This document shows, in pieces, positions 7,348 through 13,922 of a DNA stretch of 19,070 bases (the first letter of the stretch is position 1; each line of letters opens with the position of its first letter). The DNA comes from Bacteroidales bacterium. Its GTDB lineage: Bacteria > Bacteroidota > Bacteroidia > Bacteroidales > Muribaculaceae. A program made the translations under genes and the position numbers. The stretch lies in the NCBI GenBank assembly GCA_004553095.1, contig SFMJ01000040.1:1-19070 (forward strand), in the 5' to 3' direction. The notes beneath the pieces were generated by a model. The model ran no database searches, was not told the DNA's origin, and saw nothing but the letters and a program-made list of their open reading frames with translations.

Positions 7348-8394
7348 TTAAAAAAATGTGCCCGGGATCATTTCTACGGAAATAGGCATATAGAACACGA
7401 AAGGTTTAAGCGCCTCGGGGAAATATGGGTTATAAGCGAGACGAACGGCATCCTTTTCGGTGGTGATGATGAGTTTACGTTCGCCACGGCTTGAGGCGAA
7501 TATATTTTCAATCGACTTGATATCATCGCGCGAGAAATCGTGGTGATCGGGGAAATAACTTACTCTTACTTTGAAAGGGAACCGACTGAAATGGCGAATA
7601 AATCCACCGGGATTGGCGATGCCGGTGAGGAGGAGGACGGTATCCTTATAAGTAAGAGAAGTGAGGTCGACATAATATGGGTTTTCGTCGGGGAAGACGG
7701 GACGTAACTCACCGTAAGCATACTTCGAGAAATAGAGGTGCTGATAAGGCATCAGTGCGAGCGACTTGGAAGTGATGCGGATATCGAGGGGTCTGATATC
7801 AGCGGGGCACTTAGTGACGATAACCATATCTGCTCGTTCGGCGCTCGAGGGTGACTCGCGGAGACGACCGAGGGGAAGGAGATGATCCTTGGTGAAGAGA
7901 CGATTGAACTCTGTCAGAAGAATATTTACTTTCGGCTTGACATAGCGATGTTGGAAAGCATCGTCGAGGATAACGAGTTGGGTATCGGGGAAGACCCGGA
8001 GGAGTTCGTTGATACCCTTACGGCGATTTTCGCAGACAGCTACCTTAACGAACGAGGAGAACTTTCGATAGATCTGGAGGGGTTCGTCGCCGATAACATC
8101 GGGGGTGCTTTTGGCATTTGCTATGATGAAACCTTTGGTTTTGCGCTTATACCCGCGGCTGAGGACAGCGATCTTGAAAGTCGAACAGAGTTGACTCACG
8201 AGGTACTCCACATGAGGGGTTTTGCCGGTGCCTCCGACGCTGATATTGCCAACGCTAATCACGGGGACATCGAACTCCTCAACAGGGAGGATCTTACGGT
8301 CGAACAACCAATTACGCACAAAAGCGACCGCTCCGTAAATATAAGAGAACGGAGTTAAGAAATATGGTAAAGCTTTTCGAAATTGGCTGTTCAT
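7348..8394 (-). CDS. lpxK: Tetraacyldisaccharide 4'-kinase LpxK
   Basis: LpxK phosphorylates the 4' position of the lipid A disaccharide precursor at the inner membrane. The 348-residue product begins with a hydrophobic, membrane-associating stretch (about residues 8-30) followed by the P-loop VGNISVGGTGKTPHVEYL (GGTGKTP at 54-60), typical of LpxK. Further family motifs are VLSRGYKRKTKG, GDEPLQIYRK, LVILDDAFQHRYV (the DDAFQHR motif is a hallmark) and LLLTGIANPGGF. It lies between sppA and the PNP gene, a common gene order in Bacteroidales. Start ATG at 8394 precedes the hydrophobic segment at the right distance. The 54-bp spacer upstream carries a duplicate of the sppA 3' end. Confidence 0.95.
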   Translation of the reverse strand: MNSQFRKALPYFLTPFSYIYGAVAFVRNWLFDRKILPVEEFDVPVISVGNISVGGTGKTPHVEYLVSQLCSTFKIAVLSRGYKRKTKGFIIANAKSTPDVIGDEPLQIYRKFSSFVKVAVCENRRKGINELLRVFPDTQLVILDDAFQHRYVKPKVNILLTEFNRLFTKDHLLPLGRLRESPSSAERADMVIVTKCPADIRPLDIRITSKSLALMPYQHLYFSKYAYGELRPVFPDENPYYVDLTSLTYKDTVLLLTGIANPGGFIRHFSRFPFKVRVSYFPDHHDFSRDDIKSIENIFASSRGERKLIITTEKDAVRLAYNPYFPEALKPFVFYMPISVEMIPGTFF

Positions 8395-8410
8395 ATCATC
8401 ATAAAGAATT

Positions 8411-8463
8411 AAAAGATTAGAAAATAACCTTCCTAAGTCTCGAAAAGATTAGAAAATGACCTT
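8411..8463. repeat. 21-bp direct repeat duplicating the end of sppA
   Basis: Positions 8411-8431 and 8443-8463 are the same 21 bases with a single difference (AAAATAACC against AAAATGACC), separated by 11 bases. The right copy contains the last codons of sppA (Lys-Val-Ile-Phe-stop); the left copy lies beyond the stop. It looks like a local tandem duplication. Confidence 0.85.
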
Positions 8464-10254
8464 ATACTCAGGCATACGTGCCTGGATGGGATAACGATTG
8501 AGAATACGATAGAGTATATAAGACTTGATAGTAGTCTCATCGCGGGCATTGAGTTGCTTACAGAGATCGCTCATGGAAGTACCGTTAACCATGATCATAT
8601 CCCAGACAGTAGATTCGAGTTTGGGGTAGGCAGCGAGATCGTAATCATCGCCGAGTTTGGCTTGAGCGGCGGCATAATCGACGGCATCCGTGAGAGAACC
8701 GAGTTTGTCGACGAGACCGATCTTGAGGGCAGTTTGCGCGCCCCATACTCGACCTTCAGCGATGCGGAGCACATCCTCCTTCTTCATCTTACGGCCATCA
8801 GCCACACGCGACACGAAACGGTCATAACCGGTCTCGACATACTTCTGCATCACGGCGAGTTGCTCATCAGTGAGAGGAGCATAACCGTTGGGGAAAATTG
8901 CATTGGGGTTGGTGGCAACAGTGTTGATATTCAAGCCGAGCATATCGAGCGTACCCTTGAAATTGGGGAGGAGGCCGAAGATGCCAATAGAACCGGTGAT
9001 GGTAAGAGGATCAGCGAAAATCATGTCGGCATGAGCCGAGATCCAATAGCCGCCGGAAGCGGCATAATCACCCATAGAGACCACGAAAGGTTTGCCTTTG
9101 GACTTGAAATAATCGAGAGCCTCACCGATAAGGTCGCTACCGAAGACCGATCCACCGGGTGAATTGACGCGGAGCACGAGTGCCTTGACATTGTCATCCT
9201 CAGCGAGTTCCTGTATCACCGGGACGAGTTTTTCGAAATTGATCTGATTATCATTGCCATCAGCGATTTCGCCGACAGCGAAGAGCACTGCTACGCGCTT
9301 TTTGGAGTTATAATCATCAGCCCAAGGGGAGAGTGCAGCCACAGTGGCGGGGCCTACGAAATTAAGTTTCTTGACTTCGCAACCGGCGATATTGGAGAGT
9401 TTCTCGATGACACCACGTTCGTAAGAGAGGTTATCGACGAGACCGGCTTTCTTGGCTGCTTCAGAGCCGGAGAAAGAGATATAATCGCGATTGATCAGCG
9501 AATCGATTCCTTCGGCGGTGACCTCCTTACGGCAGTCGGCGATACCCTTGCGGATATACTGCCACATACCGGAGAATAGTGTATCGAGTTGAGCACGAGC
9601 CGGTTCGCTCATCTCATTGAGGATATAAGGTTCGACAGCCGACTTATAAGTACCGACCTTGACTACCTGGAACTGCAAACCGATCTTATCGAAGAGGCCC
9701 TTCATGTAATAACCGGAAGAAGCGAGGCCCTTGAGGGTAAGTTCACCGGCAGGGTTTAGGTAGATTTCATCGGCAACGGAAGCGATGTAATAACCACCCT
9801 GGGAATAAGAATCGGCGTAAGCGATGATCTTCTTCTTGCCATTGGTTTCCTTCTTGAAATCGAGGAGTTTAGAGCGGATAGCATTGAGAGTGGCAGGAGA
9901 AGCGGATATAGAACCGCACTTCAGGTATACAGCCAGGATATCGTCATTATCCTCAGCCTCATCGATGGCATTGATGATTACATCGAGATAGAGGGGAGCA
10001 GAGATTCCACCTGACATAAGAGTAGAGAGGTCGGGCTCCGAGGGTTTCTGATACTCCTCGATAGCGCCATTAAGGTCAAGTTTGAGGATACTACGCGACT
10101 TCACCACTTCGGTGGTGGAGGAAGATGCGAGGGAAGTAGCCATCGACCCCATCATGCCTACCATGAGGAGTATAGAGGCTATCACAAAGAGAGTAATAGC
10201 GAGCCAAAATCCTACGAAAGAGGATAGGATGTTGAGTAAAAAACGTTTAAGCAT
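8449..10254 (-). CDS. sppA: Signal peptide peptidase SppA (67K type, peptidase family S49)
   Basis: A 601-residue membrane serine protease that degrades signal peptides left in the inner membrane. One N-terminal membrane helix (about residues 13-36) is followed by two tandem S49 domains, the arrangement of the long SppA form. The catalytic dyad is split between the domains: K204 in the motif GTYKSAVEP (first domain) and S400 in MGDYAASGGYWIS (second domain). The oxyanion-associated RVNSPGGSVFGSD is at about 362-374. The start at 10254 gives a short positively charged N-terminus (MLKRF) before the helix. The gene precedes lpxK with 54 bp between them and follows glmM after 69 bp filled by a heptamer repeat. 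Confidence 0.95.
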   Translation of the reverse strand: MLKRFLLNILSSFVGFWLAITLFVIASILLMVGMMGSMATSLASSSTTEVVKSRSILKLDLNGAIEEYQKPSEPDLSTLMSGGISAPLYLDVIINAIDEAEDNDDILAVYLKCGSISASPATLNAIRSKLLDFKKETNGKKKIIAYADSYSQGGYYIASVADEIYLNPAGELTLKGLASSGYYMKGLFDKIGLQFQVVKVGTYKSAVEPYILNEMSEPARAQLDTLFSGMWQYIRKGIADCRKEVTAEGIDSLINRDYISFSGSEAAKKAGLVDNLSYERGVIEKLSNIAGCEVKKLNFVGPATVAALSPWADDYNSKKRVAVLFAVGEIADGNDNQINFEKLVPVIQELAEDDNVKALVLRVNSPGGSVFGSDLIGEALDYFKSKGKPFVVSMGDYAASGGYWISAHADMIFADPLTITGSIGIFGLLPNFKGTLDMLGLNINTVATNPNAIFPNGYAPLTDEQLAVMQKYVETGYDRFVSRVADGRKMKKEDVLRIAEGRVWGAQTALKIGLVDKLGSLTDAVDYAAAQAKLGDDYDLAAYPKLESTVWDMIMVNGTSMSDLCKQLNARDETTIKSYILYRILNRYPIQARMPEYKVIF

Positions 10255-10260
10255 TGTAGT

Positions 10261-10316
10261 TAGTTTATTAGATATTAATTATCAGATATTAGTTATCAGA
10301 TATTAGTTATTAGTGG
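10261..10316. repeat. Heptamer tandem repeat (consensus TTAGNTA) between glmM and sppA
   Basis: From 10268 the sequence reads as seven consecutive 7-mers: TTAGATA, TTAATTA, TCAGATA, TTAGTTA, TCAGATA, TTAGTTA, TTAGTGG, preceded by the related TAGTTTA. It can also be seen as three 14-bp units (10270-10311). It fills most of the 69-bp spacer. No promoter element of the TAnnTTTG form was found in it. Confidence 0.8.
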
Positions 10317-10323
10317 TCATTAA

Positions 10324-11706
10324 TTATAGTGATTTGATAACTTGTATCATATCTTGAGCGAGAGCGTCGGCCTTCTCCATGGTTTCAGCCTCGCTATAGA
10401 TGCGGATTATGGGTTCGGTATTCGACTTGCGAAGGTGTACCCAGGAATCAGCGAAATCAATTTTTACGCCATCGATATCGGTGACCTTTTCATCTTCATA
10501 CTTTTGTTTGACAGCAGCGAGGATGGCATCGACATCAATATCGGGAGTGAGTTCAATTTTATTTTTGGCTATGGCATATTGGGGGAGGTCAGCCTTGATT
10601 TGAGAGACCTTTTTTCCAGACTTAGCCATTAGAGTGAGGAAAAGGGCGACACCTACGAGAGCATCTCGGCCATAGTGGAGTTCGGGGTAAATGACACCGC
10701 CATTACCTTCGCCACCGATCACGGCGCCTACCTCCTTCATTTTGGTAACGACATTAACCTCACCGACTGCAGCGGCTGTATACTCGCCCCCATGGCGGAG
10801 GGTAACATCGCGGAGTCCGCGCGAAGAGGAGAGGTTGGAGACGGTGGCACCGGGAGTATGCTCGAGCACATAGTCGGCGATGGCGATGAGGGTATTCTCC
10901 TCGACGAACATTTCGCCATTCTCCATAACGATGGCGAGGCGATCGACATCGGGATCGACCACGAAACCGACATCGGCAACGGATTGGCGCATACACTCGG
11001 CGATCTGCCCGAGGTTCTGCGGGATCGGTTCGGGAGTGTGAGCGAACTTGCCGTTGGGTTCGCAGTTGAGTTCTATAATATTCTTAACGCCGAGGGCGCG
11101 TAAAAGTTGGGGTATAATGACACCGCCGATGGAATTGACAGCATCGACAGCGACGGTGAAATTGGCATTACGGATAGCCTCGAGGTCGACGAGTTTGAGA
11201 TTTTTGACCTCCTCGATATGATGGAGGATATAAGCATCATTGTGATACTCAGTGCCGAGGCTATGGACGTCGGCGAAAGAATAATCGTCGGCTTCGGCGA
11301 TGCGGATCACCTCCTTGCCTTCGGCATCGTTGAGGAACTCGCCGTGGGAGTTGAGGAGTTTGAGGGCATTCCACTGCACGGGGTTATGGCTGGCAGTGAT
11401 GATGATACCGCCGCAAGCCTTTTCGGCAGTTACAGCGAGTTCGGTGGTGGGTGTAGAAGCCATGCCGATATTCACGACATCGAATCCCATGGATATGAGA
11501 GTGCCAACTACGAGGTGTTCCACCATTTTGCCGGAGAGGCGAGCATCGCGACCCACCACTACTCTATTGGAATCACCTTGATAAGACTTGCGAAGGAATG
11601 CAGCGTAAGCGGCAGTAAACTTCACGACATCGACACCGCTTAGACCCTCTCCGGGACGGCCGCCGATGGTGCCACGAATACCTGATATTGACTTTATAAG
11701 AGACAT
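10324..11706 (-). CDS. glmM: Phosphoglucosamine mutase GlmM (alpha-D-phosphohexomutase family)
   Basis: Interconverts glucosamine-6-phosphate and glucosamine-1-phosphate, on the route to UDP-GlcNAc for peptidoglycan and lipid A. The 460-residue protein has all four family signatures: the phosphoserine loop ITASHNPVQWNALK (TASHNP at 104-109, catalytic S106), the metal loop DPDVDRL (251-257), the sugar-binding loop GGEGNGGVI (331-339) and the phosphate-binding loop RKSNTEPIIRIYSEA near the C-terminus. The opening KSISGIRGTIGG is typical too. It starts two bases after the stop of the DUF4827-like lipoprotein gene, so the two are surely co-transcribed. The family also contains phosphomannomutases. 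GlmM is the best guess because of the ASHNP context and Bacteroidales gene order, but sugar specificity is not provable here. Confidence 0.88.
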   Translation of the reverse strand: MSLIKSISGIRGTIGGRPGEGLSGVDVVKFTAAYAAFLRKSYQGDSNRVVVGRDARLSGKMVEHLVVGTLISMGFDVVNIGMASTPTTELAVTAEKACGGIIITASHNPVQWNALKLLNSHGEFLNDAEGKEVIRIAEADDYSFADVHSLGTEYHNDAYILHHIEEVKNLKLVDLEAIRNANFTVAVDAVNSIGGVIIPQLLRALGVKNIIELNCEPNGKFAHTPEPIPQNLGQIAECMRQSVADVGFVVDPDVDRLAIVMENGEMFVEENTLIAIADYVLEHTPGATVSNLSSSRGLRDVTLRHGGEYTAAAVGEVNVVTKMKEVGAVIGGEGNGGVIYPELHYGRDALVGVALFLTLMAKSGKKVSQIKADLPQYAIAKNKIELTPDIDVDAILAAVKQKYEDEKVTDIDGVKIDFADSWVHLRKSNTEPIIRIYSEAETMEKADALAQDMIQVIKSL

Positions 11707-11708
11707 AA

Positions 11709-12296
11709 TTAATATTCAGCTTTAAAATACTTGGTTTTAGTATAAATATATGGAATGCACTTGCTGATATCGCCCGATGCACCGAGAACAGACTTAACGA
11801 TTAGGTCTACCTCGCAATTATAACCGAGGAAATCGAGAGGCACCTGAAGACCCTCGCCATACTTGGTGGTGGAGGGGAGGACACTGTTGCCATAGATCAG
11901 ACTCACAGTGGCGGTGGTCATATCGTCGGAATTGCTGTCGGAGACACCGGTGATGCCCTGCTGGAGATACTTGATATTCTGGCGAGTGAAACGGATATAG
12001 ACCGTTTGTCCGGAGACGGGACGGTTCTCCATATCGCCGGGATCGAGCACTCGCATATATACACTACCATCGCTATCCATACGATAGAAGGGGGCATCGG
12101 GACCCACTTCAAACACTGAATCCTCCGGAATGTAAGGGACGACACGATGCTGAGCGAGGTACCAATTGACCGCCTCGCGTTCATCGTTGAGGAGGTCGGA
12201 ATAACTTTCTCCCTCCTTGCAAGAAGAGAATCCGGTGGCCACGATCATGAAGAGCGACACATATAGGATAGAGATCGAACTGAATTTAAATTTCAT
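11709..12296 (-). CDS. DUF4827-like lipoprotein
   Basis: A 195-residue exported protein of unknown function. The N-terminus has basic residues, a hydrophobic stretch (about residues 8-22) and a lipobox-like GFSSC with lipidated Cys at 26, followed by a charged linker KEGESYSDLL. The rest is a single soluble domain with YLAQHRVVPYIPEDSVFEVG near the start and a C-terminal region YGEGLQVPLDFLGYNCEVDL with a KCIPYIYTKTKYFKAEY end. From memory of Bacteroides genomes, a DUF4827 lipoprotein commonly sits between a DHH phosphoesterase and glmM, exactly as here. The conserved layout has been compared to FKBP-like domains, but I see no catalytic signature and do not claim that activity. The start is supported by the signal sequence. 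Confidence 0.75.
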   Translation of the reverse strand: MKFKFSSISILYVSLFMIVATGFSSCKEGESYSDLLNDEREAVNWYLAQHRVVPYIPEDSVFEVGPDAPFYRMDSDGSVYMRVLDPGDMENRPVSGQTVYIRFTRQNIKYLQQGITGVSDSNSDDMTTATVSLIYGNSVLPSTTKYGEGLQVPLDFLGYNCEVDLIVKSVLGASGDISKCIPYIYTKTKYFKAEY

Positions 12297-12348
12297 AAAA
12301 CTTAAAGAATATCTATGACTAATACCTTAATCGGATAGGGTTAAAAAA

Positions 12349-13404
12349 TTATGACTTAATGACGAGCCGAGGCAATCCGGAGGGGATGTATCGGTCGTAA
12401 TCTTTCATACACTCGAGCATAATGTTACGGCACTCCTCGAGCGAACCGAGGAACTCACCGCCGGAAGCCATGAGGTGACCACCGCCGTTGAAATGATCTT
12501 GGCAGATGAGATTAACGGGGAAGTCGAACTTGCTGCGCATAGAGACCTTGATGCAATTGGGATCCTCGCGCATAAATACGCTATATACCACGCCGGGGAT
12601 GTTGAGGGGCTCATTGACAAGGCCTTCGGTGTCACCACGCTGATAGTTGTATTGACTAAGTTCATCTTGGGAGAGGGTGATCAGGGCGCAACGGTTTCTC
12701 TCGAAGATCTGCAACTTATTGGCTAAAGCGAAGCACCTGAGCCTCAGTGCGTTATAACTTACAGACTTCACCGCCTCATTGATGATATAATTCTTATCGG
12801 CACCCTTCTCGATAAGTCTCATCAGGATCTCATAGATCTCCGGGTTATTGCAATTGACGGTGAAATTCTGAGTATCAGTGATGATACCGGTTAGAAGGCA
12901 AGTTGCAGCCTCCTTATTGACGAGGCCGAAATATCCGCACGAAGCAATGATTCGGAACACGAGTTCGCAAGTCGACGACATCGAAGGGTCGGAGAAGATG
13001 ACATTGGCGTCGATATCCGGACCGAGGTGATGGTCGATCAACACCTTATCGCAAGATGCGGCTTGAGTTACACAGCCGAGTTTATCTTGTCGGTAATATG
13101 CGTTGAAATCGCACATTATGATAAGCCCGGCCTCATTGACGAGTCGAGCGCAATAAGAATCATACTTCGAATTTACGGCGACATCCTTCATAGCGGGGAG
13201 GAAATCGAGGGTATGAGGGGCGGAGTCGGGAATCACGACATTGACCTCCTTTTTGCCGATAGCCTTAAGGAGGTGATAGAGGCCGAGGACGCTACCCATA
13301 GCGTCGCCATCGGGGCGCACATGACAAGTAAGAACAATCTTATCATTCTTATTTATCAAGTGCTTAAGGGCACTAATATTTTCAGAATCGAAACTATTTT
13401 TCAT
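12349..13404 (-). CDS. DHH/DHHA1 phosphoesterase, NrnA-like (oligoribonuclease / pAp phosphatase type)
   Basis: A 351-residue cytoplasmic phosphoesterase of the DHH superfamily. NrnA-type members degrade nanoRNA and dephosphorylate 3'-phosphoadenosine 5'-phosphate. Metal-binding motifs appear in order: TCHVRPDGDAMGS (H28, D32, D34), MCDFN (D99), LIDHHLGP (DHH at 124-126) and GIITDTQNF (D177); the DHHA1 substrate motif GGGHLMASGG is at 308-317. The open frame extends upstream to 13455, but a strong TATATTTG element at 13460-13467 would place the transcript start near 13453. The ATG at 13404 (MKNSFDSENISALKHL) is therefore the better start; the extra 17 residues are not family-like. It heads a unit with the lipoprotein and glmM. 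Whether it prefers nanoRNA, pAp or c-di-nucleotide breakdown products is open. Confidence 0.88.
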   Translation of the reverse strand: MKNSFDSENISALKHLINKNDKIVLTCHVRPDGDAMGSVLGLYHLLKAIGKKEVNVVIPDSAPHTLDFLPAMKDVAVNSKYDSYCARLVNEAGLIIMCDFNAYYRQDKLGCVTQAASCDKVLIDHHLGPDIDANVIFSDPSMSSTCELVFRIIASCGYFGLVNKEAATCLLTGIITDTQNFTVNCNNPEIYEILMRLIEKGADKNYIINEAVKSVSYNALRLRCFALANKLQIFERNRCALITLSQDELSQYNYQRGDTEGLVNEPLNIPGVVYSVFMREDPNCIKVSMRSKFDFPVNLICQDHFNGGGHLMASGGEFLGSLEECRNIMLECMKDYDRYIPSGLPRLVIKS

Positions 13405-13459
13405 ACTAACTGAAGAGTCTCTGCTAAGGGAGAGGAGAGCTAATAAAGACTCCAATTTG

Positions 13460-13467
13460 CAAATATA
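13460..13467 (-). promoter_or_regulatory. -7 promoter element upstream of the DHH phosphoesterase gene
   Basis: On the minus strand the sequence is TATATTTG followed by CA, a perfect match to the Bacteroidota -7 consensus TAnnTTTG, in very AT-rich DNA. Transcription would begin near 13453, giving a leader of about 50 bases to the ATG at 13404. No distinct -33 TTTG can be seen. The element decides the start codon of the downstream gene. Confidence 0.7.
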
Positions 13468-13549
13468 ATAATTAAAAATTAGATAATTACTATAAAAGCG
13501 GGAAAAAGTGGAGATGTGAGGGTAAAAAAAGGGAACGGGGGATGGTAAA

Positions 13550-13570
13550 TCAGCCGATGGAATCGGCTGA
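13550..13570 (-). terminator. Probable terminator hairpin after the small Cys-rich gene
   Basis: A perfect 9-bp stem (TCAGCCGAT with ATCGGCTGA) and a 3-base loop begin 8 bases past the stop codon at 13579. On the minus strand it is followed by ATTTACC and, about 20 bases later, by seven T (13524-13530). It would end the mazG-topB-small protein unit before the DHH promoter. The delayed T-run makes it weaker than a classical terminator. Confidence 0.55.
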
Positions 13571-13578
13571 CACAGTAG

Positions 13579-13773
13579 CTATCGCGACTCGGAGGGGGCT
13601 GACTGGGAGGGGCAGGGCTTTTTGGGGAGGGTTTTGGCAGGGCAGTTGGTTTGGTTGCAGCCGGGGCAGTGGGAGCCGGGGGTCTTCTTGTGGCGGATTA
13701 GGGAGACTATTACCCATATTGCTATTATTAGCAGGATCAGGAAGACTATGGCGTATTGGAAAGATAGTGACAT
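13579..13773 (-). CDS. Small Cys-rich single-pass membrane protein, resembling FeoB-associated proteins
   Basis: A 64-residue protein with one membrane helix (about residues 7-26, YAIVFLILLIIAIWVIVSLI), a basic stop-transfer RHKK and a short tail with four cysteines (36, 39, 44, 54) in CPGCNQTNCPAK. Helix plus CxxC-type tail is the pattern of the small FeoB-associated Cys-rich membrane proteins of Bacteroidota and Firmicutes, which may bind iron; no feo gene is visible here, so the link is by resemblance only. The frame could open at 13806, but those 11 extra residues come from the repeat array, so I chose the ATG at 13773 directly before the hydrophobic segment. It lies 149 bp downstream of topB, and its leader is entirely repeat DNA. 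Confidence 0.65.
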   Translation of the reverse strand: MSLSFQYAIVFLILLIIAIWVIVSLIRHKKTPGSHCPGCNQTNCPAKTLPKKPCPSQSAPSESR

Positions 13774-13779
13774 GGCTTT

Positions 13780-13922
13780 AATCAAGAATCGGGAATTCGG
13801 AATCAAGAATCGAGAATTCGGATTCAGGAATCAGGTATTCGGAATTAGGTATTCGGAATTCGGAATTCGGAATTCGATTATGAATTTTGAATTCGATTCG
13901 GAATTCGATTGTGAATTGTGAA
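13780..13922. repeat. Heptamer tandem repeat array (consensus AATTCGG) between topB and the small Cys-rich gene
   Basis: From 13780 to 13877 the DNA divides into 14 consecutive degenerate 7-mers with consensus AATTCGG; the first six form two 21-bp copies differing at one base (13780-13800 and 13801-13821), with a third, more diverged copy at 13822-13842. From 13878 to 13922 the units (AATTTTG, AATTCGA, AATTCGA, AATTGTG) continue but are partly spaced by 5-mers such as TTATG, TTCGG and TTGTG. GAATTC occurs seven times (13793, 13814, 13856, 13863, 13870, 13889, 13901). The array reaches to the topB stop codon and to within 6 bases of the next start codon. Confidence 0.9.

Noticed and set aside
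6430..7494. A 354-codon plus-strand open frame antisense to the purine nucleoside phosphorylase and the end of lpxK
   Set aside because: It mirrors clearly functional minus-strand genes, has a His/Asp/Glu-rich composition typical of antisense reading, and arises because the sense genes rarely use TTA, CTA and TCA codons.
13405..13455. N-terminal extension of the DHH phosphoesterase to 13455
   Set aside because: The likely transcription start falls at about 13453, so an ATG at 13455 would not be in the mRNA; the extension is also unlike the family.
13780..13922. Possible CRISPR array or attachment site
   Set aside because: Units are 7 bases long, degenerate and contiguous, without spacers or neighbouring cas, integrase or tRNA genes.
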